Of a stretch of DNA of 8,805 nt, positions 5,273 to 8,805 are shown piece by piece. A program made the position numbers and the translations under genes. Source of the stretch: Candidatus Bathyarchaeota archaeon. Lineage in GTDB: Archaea > Thermoproteota > CALKCG01 > B24 > JAGTQN01. The stretch lies in the NCBI GenBank assembly GCA_018396395.1, contig JAGTQN010000069.1:1-8805 (forward strand), given 5' to 3'. The notes below the pieces were generated by a model. That model saw only the letters and a list, made by a program, of their open reading frames with translations, did no database searches and was not told the DNA's origin. The number at the start of each line of letters is the position of its first letter. Within the stretch, counting starts at the first letter, position 1.

Positions 5273-6418
5273 GTGCCAAGAATGGATTCAAGTGAAGAAG
5301 GCCTCAGAATTTTCCAAAGTATCCTTAGCCCTTGGTACAAGTCGTTAGAGGACCCTCAGGAAACTCAAAGGCAGGTTCTTCAAGATCTAATCAGAGGGTA
5401 CGAAAAAACCCTTTATGGAAAAAGGCATAATGCCTCCGAAATTGAAGGAGAGGCAGATTTTAGAGCGCATTTCCCTATCGTAAATTATCGAGAACTCAAT
5501 CCCTATCTGGCGGAGGTTAGGGAAGGAAATTACTCGGCCTTTTTATCTGAACCACTCCTCTGCTGGGTTATGACTAGAGGATCTACAGGAGTTGCGAAAG
5601 TCTTGCCTGCTACGAAGACTCACCTAGAGCATATTTTTACATGCGGAGCCAGGGCGCTGATAAACCATGCCCTTAGAAAGGGGGATTTTGAGCTCCTTGC
5701 TGGAAGGATCCTAAACCTCAACTTCCCATCTTCCGTCCACAAAATCGCCAGAGATGGCACATCGGCAAGCTATGGATATAGCTCCGGAACCTATGCAAGG
5801 CTTAATCCCGCATTGAAGGATGTTAGCCTCATTCCTAGGCAAGAGGAAATCGATGCCTTGGGTCCTGGCATCGCAAAGCCAGATTGGGAAAGAAGGTTTG
5901 AACTGGCCTATCAGAAGGCAATAAACGAAGATGTGAAGGCTGCCATGGGAGTGACGCCAGTTATCCTTTCCTTTGCAAAATTTCTTAGGCGGAAATATGG
6001 AAAAACCCCTAGGGAACTATGGAATTTTCGAGCCCTCTTCTGTACAAGCGTAAGGAAAATACCCTTCAAGTACGCGCCTATACTCCAGAAATACTATGGG
6101 AAGGTTCCTGTGGTTGAGATATACAGCGCCACGGAAGGCGTTTTTGCACAACAAATCGACGAGTTGCCATACGTCGCACCAAACTACGATAAGTACTTCT
6201 TCGAAGTTGCCACAGGCCGAGGCATAAAGATGCTCCATGAACTGAAAAGAGGCGAGTGGGGAAGGCTGATAGTCTCGACCTGCATTTTTCCAAGATACGA
6301 CATTGGAGACCTCATCGAGGCTGCCGGAAAAAACTATTTCCGTGTAATTGGAAGAAACAAGAATTCAACCCTCATCGAGCATAGGCTGTACAGGCTCTTC
6401 TTCGGTTGGTTCCTCTAA
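5273..6418 (+). CDS. GH3-family adenylate-forming protein, short form lacking the C-terminal lid
   Basis: This 381-residue protein belongs to the GH3 branch of the acyl-adenylate-forming (ANL) superfamily; plant GH3 enzymes join amino acids to auxin or jasmonate, while the archaeal role is unknown. Visible motifs are the phosphate loop TRGSTGVAKVLP (101-112, for the usual SSGTTxGxxK), YSATEG (284-289), PRYDIGDLIEA (340-350) and VIGRN (358-362). The N-terminal part LYGKRHNASEIEGEADFRAHFPIVNY is also typical. The protein stops about 20 residues after the hinge-like GR, so the mobile C-terminal subdomain that usually completes amide or thioester formation is absent; plant members have about 570-610 residues. 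There is no sign of a continued frame after the TAA. Start: GTG 5273, or ATG 5282 three codons later. The stop overlaps the convergent gene's stop by 4 nt. Family assignment is good, reaction unknown. Confidence 0.8.
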   Translation: MPRMDSSEEGLRIFQSILSPWYKSLEDPQETQRQVLQDLIRGYEKTLYGKRHNASEIEGEADFRAHFPIVNYRELNPYLAEVREGNYSAFLSEPLLCWVMTRGSTGVAKVLPATKTHLEHIFTCGARALINHALRKGDFELLAGRILNLNFPSSVHKIARDGTSASYGYSSGTYARLNPALKDVSLIPRQEEIDALGPGIAKPDWERRFELAYQKAINEDVKAAMGVTPVILSFAKFLRRKYGKTPRELWNFRALFCTSVRKIPFKYAPILQKYYGKVPVVEIYSATEGVFAQQIDELPYVAPNYDKYFFEVATGRGIKMLHELKRGEWGRLIVSTCIFPRYDIGDLIEAAGKNYFRVIGRNKNSTLIEHRLYRLFFGWFL

Positions 6419-6798
6419 ACCTTAGGATGTCTCCGCGCCGCCGTAACATAAGCGTAAACACCGGCGATGATAATAATAACTCCTAGGATGATGAGGAAAA
6501 TGGCTCCTGCAAGCCTCGCCTCAAATACGCCGATGATTTGAAGATAGGCGATGAAGCCTATACATATCAAGATTAAGCCGCCCATTAAGGGACCTATAAT
6601 CCCTAATTCCCGCTTCTCAGCCTTTTCCTGCTTCTCAGCCTTCTCAGCCTTCTCCTCCTTTTCCCCTTTTTCAGCCTTCCAAGGCATGGGAACGGGAGCT
6701 TCAGCCTCAACCTTCGCCGATTTTAAAGGTGCCCCACAAAAGGGACAAAAAGCCATTTCTTCGCCAACTTTGGCACCGCATTTTGAGCAGTATACCAT
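6415..6798 (-). CDS. Zinc-ribbon protein with charged linker and two membrane helices
   Basis: This 127-residue protein has three parts. The first is an N-terminal zinc ribbon, CSKCG (C4, C7) and CPFCG (C18, C21). The second is a lysine/glutamate-rich linker at about 41-65 made of KAEK-like repeats. The third is two hydrophobic helices (about 67-88 and 96-119) ending in a basic tail, RRHPKV. It is expected to sit in the cytoplasmic membrane with the zinc ribbon in the cytosol. No enzyme motif is present and no function is known; such zinc-ribbon membrane proteins are common in archaea and may be adaptors. The start is ATG 6798; an in-frame TTG at 6804 is possible and would lie nearly at the predicted transcription start. 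It is divergent from the four-helix gene over a short shared promoter region, and convergent with the GH3 gene. Confidence 0.8.
   Translation of the reverse strand: MVYCSKCGAKVGEEMAFCPFCGAPLKSAKVEAEAPVPMPWKAEKGEKEEKAEKAEKQEKAEKRELGIIGPLMGGLILICIGFIAYLQIIGVFEARLAGAIFLIILGVIIIIAGVYAYVTAARRHPKV
6613..6679 (-). repeat. Coding repeat for the Lys/Glu linker
   Basis: CTTCTCAGC recurs at 6613, 6631 and 6640, with related CTCCT/TTTTC units to 6679. On the minus strand this encodes KAEK/EKAEK repeats in the zinc-ribbon protein. Such tracts change length easily, so copy number probably varies between relatives. Confidence 0.6.
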
Positions 6799-6827
6799 GG
6801 GCAATCATTTTCATTGCAAGTAAAAAA

Positions 6828-6841
6828 GTTATATCCTATAC
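6828..6841. promoter_or_regulatory. Shared divergent promoter region
   Basis: GTTATATCCTATAC lies between the divergent starts at 6798 (minus) and 6868 (plus). The minus strand ATATAA (6834-6829) is about 33 nt before ATG 6798; on the plus strand TTATAT or CTATAC is about 27-36 nt before TTG 6868. One AT core could serve both directions, with very short or absent leaders on both. Confidence 0.4.
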
Positions 6842-6867
6842 ATAGAAACTAGAATACCAGATATAAT

Positions 6868-7350
6868 TTGAAAAAGGGTTCTGGACTTGCTGAAGGCGCC
6901 ATAAGCGCAATTTCCGCAGGATTTTTCCTAATCATGCTCGGAATTACTTTTCTAGTCATTCCAAATCTCATCGATGGCATCATCGAATTTTTCATGGACT
7001 TCAAAATTACGAAGGTTCCAAACATGAATGTTTTCTTGCTTGCCCCTGTCCATCCCAATCGCCACCTTAAAGTTTACTCAGCCTCGGAATTTTTCAGCTT
7101 TGCTCTAGGGCTATTTCAGATAGCGATTCTCACTCTCAGGTTCGCCCTTCATTCGCCTTTAGGCAAAAAGGCCGAAACCCTCTCAAACCTTGTCTTCTGG
7201 TTGGGGACCGGCTTTCTCATACACAACCTTCTCAACGAGTTCGCAACATTGGTTATATGGTTCGCTTTCTGGGCTGCTATGATCATGCTCATCGGTGCAT
7301 CTCTGGTTGTCAGGGCCTTTATCTTGACGCTAGGAAGGCTAATCCTTTAA
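6868..7350 (+). CDS. Conserved-type four-helix membrane protein of unknown function
   Basis: This 160-residue protein has about four hydrophobic segments (about 12-35, 72-94, 104-124, 127-155). The first loop is long and contains a conserved-looking FLLAPVHPNRHLKVYSASEFF stretch (56-76 region). There are no catalytic motifs, signal peptide or cysteine pairs. It starts at TTG 6868 with no Shine-Dalgarno; a TATA-like core about 30 nt upstream suggests a nearly leaderless mRNA. No earlier ATG or GTG is in frame, and the first internal ATG would cut the first helix. It lies between two zinc-ribbon membrane genes, with which it may work, though only proximity supports this. I do not recognise the family. 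Confidence 0.7.
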   Translation: MKKGSGLAEGAISAISAGFFLIMLGITFLVIPNLIDGIIEFFMDFKITKVPNMNVFLLAPVHPNRHLKVYSASEFFSFALGLFQIAILTLRFALHSPLGKKAETLSNLVFWLGTGFLIHNLLNEFATLVIWFAFWAAMIMLIGASLVVRAFILTLGRLIL

Positions 7351-7409
7351 AAAAGAAAGGAAGGGAAAGCAAAGGGAAGGAAAGGGAAGGATTAAGGAAG
7401 AATGGAGGC
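7351..7409 (-). terminator. Purine/pyrimidine tract between convergent genes, likely terminator for the RDD gene
   Basis: After the four-helix gene's stop, the plus strand is almost pure purine for about 50 bases; the minus strand is therefore C/T-rich, with T-runs just past the RDD gene's stop. Pyrimidine-rich tracts fit archaeal termination on the minus strand. The tract is also long enough to form unusual (triplex) DNA. Confidence 0.4.
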
Positions 7410-7415
7410 AGCCAT

Positions 7416-8009
7416 TCATCCCGTTTCTTCTCTCTTTTTTCCGCAATGGGGGCAGTATAGGGCTTCTGAAGACAGTTCCTTTCCGCAATGGGAACAAAGG
7501 TTTATGACCGTCCCCCTTGCCTTTATGGATCTCAGGGGAGAAACTCCCGCAGACACAACAGTCGTTCCGGCGATACGATCTGATAGTTTCTGATGGGGAT
7601 CTCCAGAAGTTGCTAGACCAAGAATCGTATCCAATAGAACGAGAATCCAGTATATCTTGCTCACGTTTCTAAGAAAGGCTGAATTTATGGAAGGTTTTTT
7701 CCCGTCCAGCCCCTTGGTTTTCAGATTCATTATTCTCTTGCCAAAGGTGGCTCCGTAATAGGCTTCAAGGAAACTGAAATATATGATGCCTAGGATTCCC
7801 ATAAAAAAAGGAAAGGAAAAGGGGTTTAAAGCGGACCATGGAAAGCCTGCAGCCAAAGAAAATAAAAGCAAGGAGATCGATATTATTCCCACAACCATCA
7901 AGGCACATATGCTTATAATTATATTGTCGATGATGAAGGCTATAAGCCTCCTTATCCAATGGTCCTGAAGTTCAGGATCCCTTCCTATTCTTTCAAATCC
8001 CGTTGACAT
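7416..8009 (-). CDS. RDD-family membrane protein with C-terminal zinc ribbon
   Basis: This 197-residue protein has an RDD domain: RRLIAFIIDNII (20-31, with the R and D of the family signature), helices at about 22-50, 66-85 and 119-133, the YYGATFGKRIMNLKT block (84-98) and QKLSDRIAGTTVV (140-152). It ends with a zinc ribbon, CSHCG (C172, C175) and CPHCG (C186, C189). RDD proteins are small membrane proteins; some are linked to ion (Na+/H+) exchange, but most have no assigned role. The C-terminal zinc ribbon mirrors the N-terminal one in the neighbouring 127-residue protein. ATG 8009 is chosen over ATG 8063 because GGGTGA lies 4 nt before it and the extra 18 residues (NNLNSCKKNRGK and so on) look like leader. 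It is convergent with the four-helix gene across a purine-rich spacer. Confidence 0.85.
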   Translation of the reverse strand: MSTGFERIGRDPELQDHWIRRLIAFIIDNIIISICALMVVGIISISLLLFSLAAGFPWSALNPFSFPFFMGILGIIYFSFLEAYYGATFGKRIMNLKTKGLDGKKPSINSAFLRNVSKIYWILVLLDTILGLATSGDPHQKLSDRIAGTTVVSAGVSPLRSIKARGTVINLCSHCGKELSSEALYCPHCGKKREETG

Positions 8010-8013
8010 GGCT

Positions 8014-8051
8014 TCACCCTTACCTCGATTTTTTTTACAGGAATTTAAGTT
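8014..8051 (-). promoter_or_regulatory. Promoter and Shine-Dalgarno of the RDD gene
   Basis: The minus strand has GGGTGA (8019-8014), 4 nt before ATG 8009. An AT-rich ACTTAAATT-like TATA box is centred near 8047, about 38 nt before the ATG. The predicted start near 8021 gives a short leader holding the Shine-Dalgarno, and excludes the longer ATG 8063 start. Confidence 0.45.
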
Positions 8052-8063
8052 ATTCCCCTTCAT

Positions 8064-8552
8064 CCCTCCTAGACTTCCACCTTCAAGAGGAAAAATGATG
8101 ATCCTGGCATCTCGAGAAAAGATGGGAAGGATTGTGTCTTTAAAGGACTTCGTCTCTAATATTTAGAAAATGCTTTTTTAATCAATTAATCATAAAAATA
8201 AGGAAATTTTCAATTTTCTTTGTTAGATATGGATCTAAGGTTATCTTTTTTGGGTTGTGTTTTCTTGAGACGTTGAAATAGGCATATGTAAGCCAGTCTT
8301 GATTCCTTGGATTATGTTTTCCGCATGTGCCGAAACACATATCGCTTTATGTTTTTCCTATCTAATCATAGGCTTATTAGCATATGATATTGATAAAATA
8401 AACAGAGATAGAAGAACACACGCGCAAAAGATAAAGGCTACCTTGGTTTCTCTCACTCGAAACTTAGCCAAATTTTGAGAATAGGGAATCAAGATATTTT
8501 TACTGTAAATATGTAGATAGATGTATGAATAGAGATAAGCGAATGTAGAGAA
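8064..8552. other. AT-rich intergenic region, no firm gene
   Basis: This 489-base gap lies between the regulator and the RDD gene, both on the minus strand. It includes a very AT-rich part at 8160-8220 with TTTTCAATTTTC-type repeats. A small imperfect hairpin, ATGTG/CACAT, lies near 8324-8340, and a doubtful small membrane ORF on the minus strand at 8358-8456. On the plus strand an ATG at 8096 gives only 23 codons. No tRNA or known RNA was seen. Confidence 0.45.
8358..8456 (-). CDS. Doubtful 32-residue membrane-anchored peptide, frame continues past a TAG
   Basis: GTG 8456 (minus) opens a frame of 32 codons with a short polar start (VRETK), a strongly hydrophobic segment (VAFIFCACVLLSLFILS) and a polar end, then TAG at 8358-8360. 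The same frame goes on for another 38 codons (EKHKAICVSAHAENIIQGI and onward) to TAA at 8241-8243. No Shine-Dalgarno precedes the GTG. It could be a small membrane protein, a gene for a short secreted protein broken by a stop, or chance. TAG is an ordinary stop in two confident genes here, so readthrough is unlikely. Confidence 0.2.
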   Translation of the reverse strand: MRETKVAFIFCACVLLSLFILSISYANKPMIR

Positions 8553-8805
8553 CTAGGTTTTTGCTTGAACACGCACCTTCTCAGCTTCTTTCTCTGCTAT
8601 TTGTAATGAAACCTCATTCACTATCTCATTCAACCTCTTTACTAATGGATGTTCCTTGTTTATCCTGTACATGGTTGCTCTTCCTATCTTTCTCGAAGGC
8701 TTAACTATTTCCAATTCTTCAAGGTCTTTAAAGTTCTTGTAAAAAGCCTGTTTGCTCATTCCTAGCTCTCTTGCAACCTCGCTCTTGATGAAGTCGAAGT
8801 ATGGA
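8553..8805 (-). CDS. Winged helix-turn-helix transcriptional regulator, C-terminal 83 residues (cut by right edge)
   Basis: The minus-strand frame runs from the window edge (first whole codon 8804-8802) to the stop at 8553. It starts PYFDFIKSEVARELG, before the internal ATG at 8759, so the ATG is not the true start. Residues 8-34 form the helix-turn-helix (SEVARELGMSKQAFYKNF, then DLEELEIV). Residues 35-49, KPSRKIGRATMYRIN, are the beta-wing, and a charged C-terminal helix (52-80) probably serves dimerisation. This arrangement is common in archaeal MarR/ArsR-like regulators present in many copies per genome. The ligand and targets are unknown; the N-terminal start lies outside the window. It may regulate its own or adjacent genes. 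Confidence 0.75.
   Translation of the reverse strand, partial: PYFDFIKSEVARELGMSKQAFYKNFKDLEELEIVKPSRKIGRATMYRINKEHPLVKRLNEIVNEVSLQIAEKEAEKVRVQAKT

Noticed and set aside
7929..7968. C/D-box RNA (GATGATGA followed by CTGA)
   Set aside because: It lies inside the RDD coding region on the opposite strand, and the terminal stem and internal boxes are missing.
8064..8180. N-terminal extension of the RDD protein through the open frame upstream
   Set aside because: There is a good Shine-Dalgarno at ATG 8009 and a TATA-like box near 8047, and the extension has no suitable start codon further upstream than 8063.
1..8805. CRISPR array, insertion sequence or phage genes
   Set aside because: No regular repeats with spacers, no transposase or integrase motifs and no phage structural genes were seen.

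Overview
The window looks like a thermophilic or moderately thermophilic archaeon, most likely of the TACK group (Bathyarchaeia-like; this placement is inference). The evidence is a deoxyhypusine synthase, a complete archaeal-type SRP (7S) RNA with SRP19- and SRP54-binding hairpins, an A-type diflavin flavoprotein (FprA), a RimK/MptN-type ATP-grasp glutamate ligase, and TATA-like boxes about 26-30 nt before several starts, some implying leaderless mRNAs. Genes use AGG and ATA codons heavily, and the SRP RNA is clearly more GC-rich than its surroundings.

Layout. 1-684 (minus): 5' part of a deoxyhypusine synthase gene that runs off the left edge. 685-1117: AT-rich gap. 1118-1906 (minus): M55 (DppA-like) D-aminopeptidase. 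1907-2120: divergent promoter region with a nested inverted-repeat element. 2121-2440 (plus): SRP RNA with T-rich terminator. 2543-3466 (plus): RimK-family ligase. 3610-4803 (plus): FprA flavodiiron protein. 4804-5272: gap with short direct repeats and a probable 37-residue membrane protein on the minus strand. 5273-6418 (plus): short GH3-family adenylate-forming protein, whose stop codon overlaps that of a convergent gene. 6415-8009: three small membrane proteins, namely a zinc-ribbon/two-helix protein (minus), a four-helix protein divergent from it (plus), and an RDD protein with a C-terminal zinc ribbon (minus). 8064-8552: AT-rich gap with a doubtful small membrane ORF. 8553-8805 (minus): C-terminal part of a winged-helix regulator cut by the right edge.

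The genes are mostly single transcription units. The themes are translation factor maturation (hypusine), protein targeting (SRP RNA), peptide turnover (M55), coenzyme polyglutamylation and O2/NO detoxification (RimK-like plus FprA, perhaps tied to H4MPT and F420), and an uncharacterised zinc-ribbon membrane-protein neighbourhood.

The most unusual observations are: the first 32 bases of the window match, inverted, 30 of 32 bases inside the M55 gene, which may be a fold-back chimera or a real repeat; a nested hairpin element just upstream of the SRP RNA; a GH3 protein without its C-terminal lid; and possible overlooked small membrane proteins in the gaps. No CRISPR array, insertion sequence or obvious new defence system was seen.
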